Origin: UTCHB3 sp002050155
Lineage (GTDB): Bacteria; Bacteroidota; Ignavibacteria; Ignavibacteriales; Ignavibacteriaceae
DNA length: 64,000 bases
Direction of reading: 5' to 3'
Assembly: GCA_030584105.1 (NCBI GenBank)
Contig: CP129491.1
Span: 930,001-994,000, forward strand
Part shown: positions 49,991 to 59,321 of the stretch, in pieces
Layout: each line of letters starts with the position of its first letter
How positions within the stretch are numbered: position 1 is the first letter of the stretch
Made by a program: the position numbers and the translations under genes
Notes under the pieces: generated by a model
Told to the model about the DNA's origin: nothing
Database searches by the model: none
Seen by the model: only the letters and a program-made list of their open reading frames with translations

Positions 49991-52225
49991 CTACCACTCG
50001 CTGCCGGTTGATTCTGACTTTTGAACCGGTTTCGAACCTACATGTTTTTTCTCACAAACAGGCATCGATTCAGCCTCGCTCGCTAATACATAATCGTTAA
50101 CTACGGGGCAACCGGGCCCCGCTTTTGAAAGATACCCCGGTCCCCCTGTTGCACAAAGGTCAATCTTAACCAAATTAGGAGCAGAAACCGGAAACTCTTC
50201 CTTAGGATATTTTTTAACCTTATATGCGTTCGCCATAAAATCGCCCCAAATCGGAAGTGCAGCCGTCCCACCATACCCTCCCGGATATTTAATTTTTGGG
50301 TTATCAAAACCTATCCACACAATTGCTACAATTTTTGGTGTGAACCCTGCAAACCATGCATCGGTAAAATCTTGTGTTGTTCCCGTCTTCCCGGCAGCAG
50401 GATACGGGAACCTTCCCTGGAGCGAACGGGCGGTACCCATTTTAACAACATCTTCGAGCATACTCGTCATCATTACTGCGGTTTCTTCCGATATTGCTCT
50501 CCATTTCGAGGGGGTAAACGGTACTAACTCAGTGCCGTCACGATCCACAATTTTTTTGAACCAGTTTGGCGCAATATACATTCCCTTATTCGGAAAGACA
50601 GAAAACGCCCCTGCAAGTTCCAGTGGAATCACGACCGCAGACCCAAGTGCAATAGTGGCATTATCATCCACTTTAGTACGCAGCCCCATTTTTTCGGCAA
50701 CTTCTCTGACCTCCGAGATCTTAACATAACCATCGGTAATCATCCTTACCGCCATAATATTAATCGATTTGGCTATACCAATTCTAATAGGAAAAACACC
50801 GCCGGCGGAACCGTCAGCATTTTTCGGTGAGTAGCCTCCTTTAATCGGAGAGTTAGAAACGCGAAATTGCGGATAAACATTGTCTTTTTCAATCGCTGCT
50901 GCGTATAAAATCGCTTTATAAGTTGAACCCGGCTGCCTTTTAATCTGAGTTACATGGTTTAAGCCTAATCCCCTTGCAGTATCGGGTCCCCCAACCATTG
51001 CCAAAATATGCCCCGTGCCAACTTCAAGAGCCACAAAGCCCACCTGAACGCGTGTAGCAGCGTGTTTAACTGAATCTACAAACCGTTTGTTATTTTTTAG
51101 TTCCTTGTAGTAGGCGTCTTTTTCTTCTTTGGTAACTAAAATCTGGTATTCTTCATCATCTTTAATTGCCCGGTCGAGCACCTCGTTAAGAAGTGCCTGG
51201 CGCCCTGCCCAACTCCAGTAACCGTTAAACCCTGCTTGAAGCCTACCCAAATTTGAAGCAACTGCTTTGTTGGCGATAGTCTGAAGTTCCATATCAAGCG
51301 TAGAGTAGATATTCAACCCTGCAGTGAGGATATCCATGCCGCTCATTTTCTCGCCCTGAATCATTTCATTTTTGAGATACTCTAAGAAATAAGGGGCTTT
51401 ATTCACCACCACTTCCCTTTTTTCACGCCTCAGTTCAATTTTCATTGCAGAATATTTCTCATACTCTGCTTGAGTAAGATAGCCATCCTCAAGCATATTC
51501 CTAAGGACAAGGTTTCTGCGTTCCAACGACCTCTCGGGGTAACGGATTGGGTCATAATAGGTTGGTGATTTCAGCAAAGCAATCAGGGTTGCTGATTTTT
51601 CAGGCGTAAGCTCTTTAGTGGAAACTCCGAAAAAATTCCTCGCAGCGCTTTCAATTCCGTACGATCTTCTCCCAAAATAGTTAAAGTTGAGATACATCGT
51701 TAAAATCTCATTTTTTGAGAAAGATCTTTCGATCTGAACCGCAGTAACCCACTCGCGCACTTTTCTAAGTGCCAAATCGGAGGAACTTTCGTCTGACTCC
51801 TTAAATTTATAAAGGTTTCTTGCCAATTGTTGGGTAATCGTGCTTGCCCCTTGTGGTTTACCCATAAAAATGGTTTTAACAGCCGATTTAATTATACGGT
51901 CAACATCCACACCCCAGTGATCAAAGAATTTTTTATCTTCAGTGGAAACTAAAGCCTGAATCAAATTTTGAGGAAGGTCAGAGTATTGAACTTCAACACG
52001 GTTTTCGATGAAAAAATGCCCCAGCAATTCACCCTTTGAATCAAAAACTTTACTTGCAAGATAGAATTTTGGGTTCTCTAATTCCTCAATTTCCGGCAAG
52101 CCCGATTTTACTTTCATCCAAAAGAGAATGAAAGCAAAAGCGAAGATAACAGTAAGAACCCCACCCAGAATTAAGAATTGTTGTTTTCTGCTAATCTTCG
52201 AAAAAAAACTCTTTTTACTATCCAT
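49991..52225 (-). CDS. mrcA: Penicillin-binding protein 1A (bifunctional transglycosylase/transpeptidase)
   Basis: A 744-residue class A PBP that polymerises and cross-links peptidoglycan. A short cytoplasmic tail and one membrane anchor (residues 15-37) are followed by the GT51 domain with STEDKKFFDHWGVD (about 92-105) and GASTITQQLARN (about 128). The transpeptidase domain has SxxK in GSTYKAIL (about 432), SxN in AKSINIMA (about 487) and KTGTT (about 613). The C-terminus ends in a Cys- and Ser-containing tail. It overlaps the lpxH stop by one or two bases (TAATG) in an operon with lpxH and an M1 peptidase. Confidence 0.94.
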   Translation of the reverse strand: MDSKKSFFSKISRKQQFLILGGVLTVIFAFAFILFWMKVKSGLPEIEELENPKFYLASKVFDSKGELLGHFFIENRVEVQYSDLPQNLIQALVSTEDKKFFDHWGVDVDRIIKSAVKTIFMGKPQGASTITQQLARNLYKFKESDESSSDLALRKVREWVTAVQIERSFSKNEILTMYLNFNYFGRRSYGIESAARNFFGVSTKELTPEKSATLIALLKSPTYYDPIRYPERSLERRNLVLRNMLEDGYLTQAEYEKYSAMKIELRREKREVVVNKAPYFLEYLKNEMIQGEKMSGMDILTAGLNIYSTLDMELQTIANKAVASNLGRLQAGFNGYWSWAGRQALLNEVLDRAIKDDEEYQILVTKEEKDAYYKELKNNKRFVDSVKHAATRVQVGFVALEVGTGHILAMVGGPDTARGLGLNHVTQIKRQPGSTYKAILYAAAIEKDNVYPQFRVSNSPIKGGYSPKNADGSAGGVFPIRIGIAKSINIMAVRMITDGYVKISEVREVAEKMGLRTKVDDNATIALGSAVVIPLELAGAFSVFPNKGMYIAPNWFKKIVDRDGTELVPFTPSKWRAISEETAVMMTSMLEDVVKMGTARSLQGRFPYPAAGKTGTTQDFTDAWFAGFTPKIVAIVWIGFDNPKIKYPGGYGGTAALPIWGDFMANAYKVKKYPKEEFPVSAPNLVKIDLCATGGPGYLSKAGPGCPVVNDYVLASEAESMPVCEKKHVGSKPVQKSESTGSEW

Positions 52226-52977
52226 TAATTTAAATCCGTAATCTCAAATCCGTTACTGTTTAGTTTACCAAAACATGGCCGTTCAAACCACGAGCCTAAG
52301 TTCACATAGTACCCGGCTCCACATTTTTCAAATTTTTTAATATGCGAGTGCGCAAATATAACAAAATCGTAACCCTCATCCATTATTTGCTTCGCTGTTT
52401 CAGCCAACCCATCTACTTTTCCGTAGTTTTTTGACCCGGTGTAATCTCTCGATTTTCCACTGGTGGTTCTTGCCAGCCAAACCCCAAAATCCGGGTGAAT
52501 TAATCCGTACAAACCCTGAACAAATTTGTTTCTTAATACTGCTTTTAAAATTCTGTAACCTTTGTCGTTTTTTACATAACCATCGCCGTGAGCAATAAAA
52601 GCCTTAAAACCGTTTGTTTCCAAGACCAAATAGTCTTCAATCAAGTTGGCGCCGATTTCTTTCGTAAAAAAGTTCCGATGGAAAAAATCGTGGTTGCCGA
52701 TTAAATAATGAATTTCAACCCCGCGTTTTTTACAATCGTACAACCCTGCCAGCGTTCTGAAAAAACCTTTTTGAGCAACCTGTCGGAACTCGAACCAATA
52801 GTCGAACAAATCTCCGGCAATAACTAAGGCTGAACCCGGCTCCGGTATCTGAAGAAAATTAACCAGAATTTCCTCCCTTTTATCGGAATCGGACTTTGGT
52901 GCTGCTCCCAGATGAAGATCGGAGATGAAGTACACCGAAGAATAATTTTTAACTATATGGTCGTGCTTTTTAATCAT
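52225..52977 (-). CDS. lpxH: UDP-2,3-diacylglucosamine hydrolase-like metallophosphoesterase (LpxH)
   Basis: A 250-residue calcineurin-like phosphoesterase. Metal ligands are in FISDLHLGA (residues about 17-25), AGDLFDYWFEF (55-65), LIGNHDFFH (93-101) and the late FAHSHIKKFE. The DYWFEF motif and overall size match LpxH of Bacteroidota, which removes UMP from UDP-diacylglucosamine to give lipid X in lipid A synthesis, at the cytoplasmic membrane. Related UDP-sugar pyrophosphatases cannot be excluded. It overlaps the M1 peptidase gene by eight bases upstream and the PBP gene downstream, an envelope-related operon. Confidence 0.85.
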   Translation of the reverse strand: MIKKHDHIVKNYSSVYFISDLHLGAAPKSDSDKREEILVNFLQIPEPGSALVIAGDLFDYWFEFRQVAQKGFFRTLAGLYDCKKRGVEIHYLIGNHDFFHRNFFTKEIGANLIEDYLVLETNGFKAFIAHGDGYVKNDKGYRILKAVLRNKFVQGLYGLIHPDFGVWLARTTSGKSRDYTGSKNYGKVDGLAETAKQIMDEGYDFVIFAHSHIKKFEKCGAGYYVNLGSWFERPCFGKLNSNGFEITDLN

Positions 52978-54664
52978 CCAATTGCCAAAACAGAAGAAAA
53001 TTGTTCGGGTCTAATTTTAATTCTTTCGGGTAAAAATCAAGCTCAAATGATAATTTTTCTTTCTTATTTTTAACCCGTTTAGTTTCCGTCTTTGATTTTC
53101 CCTCTTTTCCACCCTCTTTAAACTCAATATCCAACAGGAAGTCATATATGCGCTTCTCTTGCTGTTTCTGTATTATTTCAACCTCAACGGAATATTTCGA
53201 GCCATTTTTTTTAACCACCGGTTTACTTACCGAAAGCATCACAACTCCTCTTCCGCTGTAAACCCATTGATCGAAAAAAGTTGTTAAATCATTCCCGTGA
53301 AACTGCGTCATAACAGTTACAAAATCGGAAGTTGAAGAGTTTCTAAACTTGAATTTTTGAAAATATGCTCTTAACCCTTTGAAAAATTGTTCATCCCCCA
53401 TCTCTTTTCGCAGCATTCTTAGCACCCACGCCCCTTTAATGTAAACATTACTTCCGAATAGATCCTGGGGGTCATAAATCTTGCCTTCCAGCATTTCGGG
53501 CAGTTTAGCATAGTCAAATATGTTGGTTAAGTAGTCCTTTCCGTTCCTTTTCCCCAATTCTTCAAAATACAGCCACTCACAGAAAGTCGCAAAACCTTCG
53601 TTCAGCCAAATATCTTTCCAGTCGCTTAGTGTAACAGCATCACCAAACCAGTGGTGGGCTAACTCGTGCACAAACACATTTTTTTGCGCCGGGTAGCTGT
53701 CAATAAACCCACTTCCAAAACCCGATACCGTCGGATACTCCATAGCTCCAAACTCCCAAAGAAATGCCGCCACTGCGTACTTCTCGCCTGCAAAGGGATA
53801 CTCGCCAAAGTAGTTTTCAAAAATCCCGATCATTTCCTTATGATCATCCAAAATTTCTTTATACTTCCCTGATTGCCAGGGAAAACCATAGATGTAAAGC
53901 GGTAATTTGCTGCCATTTAGACTGCTTACATATTCAGAAGTTCCGACCACATATCGTGAAGACATGAATGAAATAAGATATGTCGCCACCGGGTACGCTG
54001 TGTGCCAGTAATATGTTTTTTTGCCTGTTTCGCTCTTTGTGGTAACGGAATCTAACTTTCCGATTGAAACAGAAGTGAAGAGAGAATCCGCCGTAATCGA
54101 GATGTTTGTGGTTGCTTTGTCGTAAGGTCTGTCGTTACAAGGTATCCAATCCCTTGCGTTTTCAGGCTCGTTTAGTGTATAAACAACTTCAACCCCGTTG
54201 ATTTTACTAAAAAAGAAATTTTTATTTTTTGAAGGGTTACCGGAGTATTTAATTGTAATTGAGGTTGTATCTCCTTTTTCTAATGTTTTATCAACTGTTA
54301 GCAGATTACTTTTGTGGTTAAATTTTTCTTCTCCGTTCTCAGAGATTACCTTTTCAACAGACATCTTATCAGAAAAGTTGAGTGTTAAAGAATTAAGTTG
54401 CTTCAATGGGACAAACTTAATTGATACCTCACCCTCTATTTTTTTCTCTTTAAAAAATAAATCTATTCCAATATCATAATGAAGAACATCATAGCCATTT
54501 TCAAAAAGTGAATCGGAAGCCGGCAATTCCTTATACCCATTCCATTGATCACCTTTATAATCCTGAAAATTTGGGTTGGTGGCTAAACTATACCAACCAA
54601 ATAAGAGGGCGGCAACTGTGGAGAGCGAAAAAATTGTCATAAGTTTCAGATTTTCATATTTCAT
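52970..54664 (-). CDS. M1-family zinc aminopeptidase, membrane-anchored or exported
   Basis: A 564-residue metallopeptidase. An N-terminal hydrophobic segment (residues 7-25) suggests a signal anchor. The beta-saddle domain is followed by GAMEYPT (exopeptidase motif) and the zinc site HELAHHWFGDAVTLSDWKDI, with the third ligand in NEGFATFCEW (about residue 365). It removes N-terminal residues from peptides, probably in the periplasm. It lacks the large C-terminal domain of PepN (870 residues), as is common for short M1 members. It is first in an operon with lpxH and the PBP gene. Confidence 0.9.
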   Translation of the reverse strand: MKYENLKLMTIFSLSTVAALLFGWYSLATNPNFQDYKGDQWNGYKELPASDSLFENGYDVLHYDIGIDLFFKEKKIEGEVSIKFVPLKQLNSLTLNFSDKMSVEKVISENGEEKFNHKSNLLTVDKTLEKGDTTSITIKYSGNPSKNKNFFFSKINGVEVVYTLNEPENARDWIPCNDRPYDKATTNISITADSLFTSVSIGKLDSVTTKSETGKKTYYWHTAYPVATYLISFMSSRYVVGTSEYVSSLNGSKLPLYIYGFPWQSGKYKEILDDHKEMIGIFENYFGEYPFAGEKYAVAAFLWEFGAMEYPTVSGFGSGFIDSYPAQKNVFVHELAHHWFGDAVTLSDWKDIWLNEGFATFCEWLYFEELGKRNGKDYLTNIFDYAKLPEMLEGKIYDPQDLFGSNVYIKGAWVLRMLRKEMGDEQFFKGLRAYFQKFKFRNSSTSDFVTVMTQFHGNDLTTFFDQWVYSGRGVVMLSVSKPVVKKNGSKYSVEVEIIQKQQEKRIYDFLLDIEFKEGGKEGKSKTETKRVKNKKEKLSFELDFYPKELKLDPNNFLLFWQLDD

Positions 54665-54833
54665 TTACCAAATTTAACCATTTCGGTACAATTTAATTAA
54701 AAATAATTGACGACTAAAAGTTAGCTTCTCCCACTTTTATTCGCTGCGCTATTTCTTTTAACAGCTCTCTTTTTGGTTCCGCAAAGGCTAACCGAATGGT
54801 TTTAGAAATTTTTTCGCATTTTACGCCGTTTTT

Positions 54834-54866
54834 TTTGAAAAAAGTTTTTTTTATTTTAAATATTTG
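54834..54866 (+). promoter_or_regulatory. Possible Bacteroidota-type promoter of the T9SS cargo gene
   Basis: TTTG (54834-54837) and AATATTTG (54859-54866) are separated by 21 bases, close to the TTTG/TAxxTTTG pattern with one mismatch. The resulting leader would be about 75 bases and contains AAGGAGAA well upstream of the gene's own site. Confidence 0.4.
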
Positions 54867-54947
54867 TAGTAAATTTTGGAGTTAACTCTACGCTCTTTCT
54901 AACCGAAGGAGAATCTTCATCATCTCACCAAATTAATGGAGTGATCT

Positions 54948-56651
54948 ATGAACAAATTGTTTACTGTGGTATTTTCTTTCTTACTTCTGGGTGCTTTAGT
55001 GACTACTCAGGCAGAAGATATTAAAAAACTCCCAAAAGCACAGAAAAACAACACTAAAATCAATACTGAAGATGGCACCTGGACCGTTCAAGCCAGCGGT
55101 TTCGCCACCGTATCAAGAGGTATCAGATATATGTCAGTTGTGGATAATAATGTTGTCTGGGCAAGTGCTTACGACGGTGCAAATACCTCTAACTATATTT
55201 CCGATTTCACACGCACAACCAATGGCGGTGCTCAATGGATCGCCGGGGTACCTGCCGGCACTTCCGGTTGGGGAAATGCGATGATCTTCGCAATCAGCGC
55301 TACTACCGCCTGGATGCCTTTATTTAATGCAACGGCCGGCGGAGGCAAAATTATTAAAACTACCGATGGCGGTGCCACATGGGTGCACCAGTCCACCGCC
55401 ACCTTCACTGCACCGGATGGTTTTGCCAATGTGGTTCACTTTTTCGACGCTAATAACGGCTTCGCAATGGGTGATCAAACCAACGGGTATTTCGAACTCT
55501 ACACAACTACTAATGGTGGTGATAACTGGGTAAGAGTACCTCAGAACAACATTCCTGCGGTTGTTGCTAATGATGAGTATGGTGTTGTTGGTTATTACGA
55601 TGCTGTTGGAAGCACTGCCTGGTTCACAACTAACAAAAGCCGTGTTCTTAAAACTACTGATATGGGGTACACCTGGACAGCCTACACTACCCCTGTTACC
55701 AGCGGTAACCAAAACAACATCAGAATGCGCGACATCAACAACGGTATAATTTTCGACGGAACAAACTCCGGCGCACCAAAACTGTATCGCACAACTGATG
55801 GTGGGGTTACTTGGTCGCCTCTGTTATTCTCAGGTGCCTATTACACAAACGATTATCAGTATGTGCCCGGTACCTTAAATTCATGGATTGCAACAGGCGC
55901 AGCTACGGGCGTTTCCGGTTGTTCTTATTCCAACGATGACGGTGCAACCTGGGTTGATTTTTCCTCACAGATTGGGCTGCAAATGTTGGCTGCAGGCTTT
56001 TTCGATAACACTACCGGCTGGGCAGGCGCTTTTAACTCAAGCCCGACTGAAGGCGGTATGTACAAATTCTCCGGCACAGTTGCACCGCCAATCCCGGTTG
56101 AACTTTCGGCTTTCACCGCAAGCGCTTCACAGTATGGCGTTAACTTAGTTTGGGAAACTGCCACCGAAATGAACAATTACGGTTTTGAAGTTCAAAGAAG
56201 CTACGACAACAATGTTTTCTCAACCCTTGCTTTTATTAAAGGCAACGGAACTACAACAGAACGCCAAACTTACAACTACACTGACGAAATTTCGCTGACA
56301 GGTACAACCTACTACAGACTTCGTCAGATCGATATGGACGGCAGAGCCACCTACTCAAACACTGTTGAAGTGTCGGATATTGTACCGGCTGCCTTTGAAC
56401 TTAGCCAGAATTATCCGAACCCATTTAACCCTTCAACAAGAATTAAATTTGCGATTCCGCAAGAATCTCAAGTTGAGTTGAGTGTGTTTGATGCAGCCGG
56501 AAGACTTGTTGAAACATTAGTTTCTGAACTGAAAGCCCCGGGCTACTATGAAGTAGTATGGAATGCTTCTAACCAAGCTTCAGGTATCTACTTTGTTACC
56601 ATCAAAGCCGGAAATCAGGTTCAAAGCATCAAGATGACACTGCTGAAGTAA
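54948..56651 (+). CDS. T9SS-secreted protein with BNR/YCF48-like propeller repeats
   Basis: A 567-residue exported protein with signal peptide MNKLFTVVFSFLLLGALVTTQA. Residues about 45-375 hold repeated TTxGGxxW motifs (RTTNGGAQW, KTTDGGATW, TTNGGDNW, KTTDMGYTW, RTTDGGVTW), typical of the sortilin/YCF48-like beta-propeller. A segment VELSAFTASASQYGVNLVWETATEMNN-like (about 385) is a fibronectin-like linker common before T9SS tails. The sorting domain starts SQNYPNPFNPSTRIKFAIP near residue 482. It is probably on the cell surface or released; a binding or adhesion role is a guess. A strong site GGAGTGATCTATG sets the start. A long hairpin terminator follows. Confidence 0.88.
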   Translation: MNKLFTVVFSFLLLGALVTTQAEDIKKLPKAQKNNTKINTEDGTWTVQASGFATVSRGIRYMSVVDNNVVWASAYDGANTSNYISDFTRTTNGGAQWIAGVPAGTSGWGNAMIFAISATTAWMPLFNATAGGGKIIKTTDGGATWVHQSTATFTAPDGFANVVHFFDANNGFAMGDQTNGYFELYTTTNGGDNWVRVPQNNIPAVVANDEYGVVGYYDAVGSTAWFTTNKSRVLKTTDMGYTWTAYTTPVTSGNQNNIRMRDINNGIIFDGTNSGAPKLYRTTDGGVTWSPLLFSGAYYTNDYQYVPGTLNSWIATGAATGVSGCSYSNDDGATWVDFSSQIGLQMLAAGFFDNTTGWAGAFNSSPTEGGMYKFSGTVAPPIPVELSAFTASASQYGVNLVWETATEMNNYGFEVQRSYDNNVFSTLAFIKGNGTTTERQTYNYTDEISLTGTTYYRLRQIDMDGRATYSNTVEVSDIVPAAFELSQNYPNPFNPSTRIKFAIPQESQVELSVFDAAGRLVETLVSELKAPGYYEVVWNASNQASGIYFVTIKAGNQVQSIKMTLLK

Positions 56652-56800
56652 TTCAGTTTTTGACAGGCTAATTTTGCAATTGGCTCTGTTTTTTAGTTAT
56701 GAGCCGAGTACTTAAATTTTATTTTGTTTATCCGGCTTCTAATCCAACTTACTGAATACTGAATTATCAAGGGAAGGTTTCTTAACCTTTCTTAAGACAA

Positions 56801-56860
56801 AAGCCCGGAATTTTTCTTCGCTAAAGTAAAGCGAAAATGAAATTCCGGGCTTTTTATTTT
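56801..56860 (+). terminator. Long hairpin terminator between two convergent T9SS genes
   Basis: AAGCCCGGAATTT (56801-56813) pairs with AAATTCCGGGCTT (56840-56852), with an inner TTCGCT/AGCGAA pairing, and TTTTTATTTTT follows. The reverse side (CTTTTGTC) could also serve the convergent gene. Confidence 0.9.
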
Positions 56861-56915
56861 TGGTAAGGCAGCATAACTACCTTGCTAAATATTCAGGAAT
56901 GAGCCTTGGCAATCA

Positions 56916-58310
56916 CTATTTCATATAAATCATTTTACCCATTGAGGTAAATGATTGATCGTTACCCGTGCCGGTTGCGGTAATTCGATAGAAATAAACC
57001 CCTGCGGCTGCATTTGAGAGTAAGGGATTATCTGCAATCGAAAATTCCCGTTCATAATCCCCTGCTGCAAGTCTTCCGTTTTCAAGAGTTGCAACTTTTA
57101 CACCTCTTACATCAAAAACTTCCAAAGTAACAAAAGCCTCCGTAGGCAAGCTGAATCCAATCCTCGCGGTTGAATTGCCTGAAAGTCCATCGGAAGAAAA
57201 AGGGTTCGGATAACTGTTTTTTAAAAGGAACCCATTGCCTCCCGGCGCCGGGGTTGCAGCATGTCGTAAAGATGTAACCACAACGGAATCGGAATTGTAA
57301 AAAACAGTACCATAGTATCCGCCCGAAGTTGCATTCATATTTCTAAGGGAATATATAATGTTGTTTTTGTTGTCAGTGCTTCCTCTCCAAAAGCCGTTGG
57401 CAGGTAATCCGGGCACATCAGCTGAATCTATCCACTTCCATTGCATTGATTCCTTGTAAAGCAAACCTTTATCAGTTCCGATAAAAGGGTTGCCAAATTT
57501 ATCGATAACAACCGCCCAATACATTGCTCTGAAACTCCTTCCGGTAACGCTGCTATCGAACCAAGTTACAGTACCATTATTAACAGACGCAACAGTTCCT
57601 TTTGCCGGGTATTTATTAATCGCTACCCACAAAGTGTTATTTGCATCAAATGCACCGCCGGTTGCGTGTGTCATCTCAGAGTTGCCCAGCCCACCGGGGA
57701 TAACCGCCTGCCAACCCGAGCCGTTGTATTTATACAAGCCGTAAAAATCCACACCTGCGTAAACATTGTTGGCGTTGTCAATTGCAAAGAAATTGATGTC
57801 GTCTATACCGTTAAATCCTGTTTGCTCGTTAAAAAGCGTATAGATGTTCCCTGAGCCAACCGCCACCCCTTCGTTAAGAACACACAACCAAAATCGCCCT
57901 AAGTTATCGATTGCCACTTTTGTAATTTCATTTCCCGGAAGGTTAGTGTTTGAAGTGTTTAGAGTGCTCCAGTTTTCACCATCTTTAATAATAAGTCCCT
58001 TATTTGAGGCAACAACAATCTTGTTATCACCTGTTATTGAAAGATCGTAAATGTTAATATCCGAGAGGGGTGAATTGGTGGCATCATATCTTGCCCATAC
58101 ACCGTTTTTATAACTGTAAAGAGCATCATGCAAATTGTCTCCGCCCTCAGCAAACCAATAAGTACCGGTGTTATCCTGAACCACTGTAATAACTTCATCA
58201 GTTTGCAGTTGTGAATTGGCGGCGTTAAAAATCATAAAATGTTGGTTGAGCGAACTTTGTGCGAAAGTTGTCAACACTGAAACTAAGCTTACAAAGAATA
58301 TCTTTTTCAT
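56916..58310 (-). CDS. T9SS-secreted protein with two-component-regulator-type propeller
   Basis: A 464-residue exported protein. The start is placed at 58310 (MKKIFFVSLVSVLTTFAQS) because GGAG lies seven bases before it. Residues about 35-330 hold Reg_prop-like beta-propeller repeats: VVQDNTGTYWFAEG, LSITGDNKIVVASNKGL, VAIDNLGRFWLC, GAFDANNTLWVAI and VVIDKFGNPFIGTDKGL. The C-terminal sorting domain begins KNSYPNPFSS near residue 366 and ends GVYFYRITATG...KMIYMK. Unlike sensor kinases with such propellers, it has no membrane or kinase part, so it is a secreted surface protein. A run of nine G lies about 80 bases before the start. Confidence 0.87.
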   Translation of the reverse strand: MKKIFFVSLVSVLTTFAQSSLNQHFMIFNAANSQLQTDEVITVVQDNTGTYWFAEGGDNLHDALYSYKNGVWARYDATNSPLSDINIYDLSITGDNKIVVASNKGLIIKDGENWSTLNTSNTNLPGNEITKVAIDNLGRFWLCVLNEGVAVGSGNIYTLFNEQTGFNGIDDINFFAIDNANNVYAGVDFYGLYKYNGSGWQAVIPGGLGNSEMTHATGGAFDANNTLWVAINKYPAKGTVASVNNGTVTWFDSSVTGRSFRAMYWAVVIDKFGNPFIGTDKGLLYKESMQWKWIDSADVPGLPANGFWRGSTDNKNNIIYSLRNMNATSGGYYGTVFYNSDSVVVTSLRHAATPAPGGNGFLLKNSYPNPFSSDGLSGNSTARIGFSLPTEAFVTLEVFDVRGVKVATLENGRLAAGDYEREFSIADNPLLSNAAAGVYFYRITATGTGNDQSFTSMGKMIYMK

Positions 58311-58390
58311 TTTAAACTCCAAAGAAGTTGGTTTTCCCGTAAACTTACTATTTAAGGAAGTTAAATTTATGGAAAATTGCTGGTTGTTTA

Positions 58391-58399
58391 GGGGGGGGG
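58391..58399. repeat. Nine-G homopolymer upstream of a surface-protein gene
   Basis: Nine consecutive G (nine C on the minus strand) lie 81-89 bases before the start of the minus-strand T9SS cargo gene, in an otherwise AT-rich spacer of 146 bases. Confidence 0.8.
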
Positions 58400-58456
58400 A
58401 ATAACCATAATCATTGAGATTAGAAATGCAATAATTTTTCCCCTTTTTGTTACACT

Positions 58457-59146
58457 TTACTTTGCATAGTGAAGTGGATCTTCAACACCGGCTTGTTCAA
58501 AGCCGTGTTTCCTTAGCAAACAACTATCGCATTCTCCGCATGAAGTACCGTCCGGTAGCGGATCGTAACATGAATGCGTTATTGAATAGTCAACTCCCAG
58601 AGATAAACCCAACTCGATAATCCCCTTTTTGCTTAAGTTCTGCAAAGGCGCATGAATTTTAAGTTTTGTTATCCCCTCAACTCCCACTTTAGTTGCTAAA
58701 TTAGCCATTTTTTCAAAAGCTTCTATATATTCAGGTCTGCAATCGGGATAGCCGCTGTAGTCAATTGCATTCACTCCAATAAAAAGGTCATTGGATTGCA
58801 ACACTTCCGCAAAAGCGAGCGCGTAAGAAAGAAAAATAGTGTTTCTGGCGGGAACATAGGTAATCGGGATTTTTGTAATCATCTCTTTTTCTTCCCGGTG
58901 TTTTGGCACTTCAATATCCGATGTTAGTGCTGAACCACCGATAATTTTCAGATCAATATCAATAATCAAATGTTTTTTAGCACCAAAATACTCCGCAACC
59001 CTTTTTGCGGACTCTAATTCCTGTAAGTGTCTCTGCCCGTAATTAAAGCTTAAACAATAAAGTTCATAACCTTCATTTTTTGCAACTGCTGCCACGGTAG
59101 TTGAGTCTAACCCACCACTGGTGAGCACAACTGCCTTTTTTTTCAT
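58457..59146 (-). CDS. queC: 7-cyano-7-deazaguanine synthase
   Basis: A 229-residue PP-loop ATPase that converts 7-carboxy-7-deazaguanine to preQ0 for queuosine tRNA modification. The PP-loop is VVLTSGGLDSTT (residues 6-17). Further QueC marks are SFNYGQRHLQELESAK (33-48) and YVPARNTIFLSYALAFAE. The C-terminal zinc site has SCYDP, CGECDSC and the LRKHGFEQAG tail. It is divergent from the M28 peptidase gene across 175 bases. No other que genes are in the window. Confidence 0.95.
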   Translation of the reverse strand: MKKKAVVLTSGGLDSTTVAAVAKNEGYELYCLSFNYGQRHLQELESAKRVAEYFGAKKHLIIDIDLKIIGGSALTSDIEVPKHREEKEMITKIPITYVPARNTIFLSYALAFAEVLQSNDLFIGVNAIDYSGYPDCRPEYIEAFEKMANLATKVGVEGITKLKIHAPLQNLSKKGIIELGLSLGVDYSITHSCYDPLPDGTSCGECDSCLLRKHGFEQAGVEDPLHYAK

Positions 59147-59321
59147 CTTTGTCTCTTTTTTTTTATTCTGTCTAAATGATTAATTTTAGTATTTTGAATT
59201 TTAAATCTACTTAAAGCAAACCGGTTGACAACATCGCATATAGCGCATGAACTAAATTTTGCGGTTTTTGAGCAATACCAATATGGTTGTAAGTGTTTTT
59301 TTATCTATAGGAGAAGATTTA

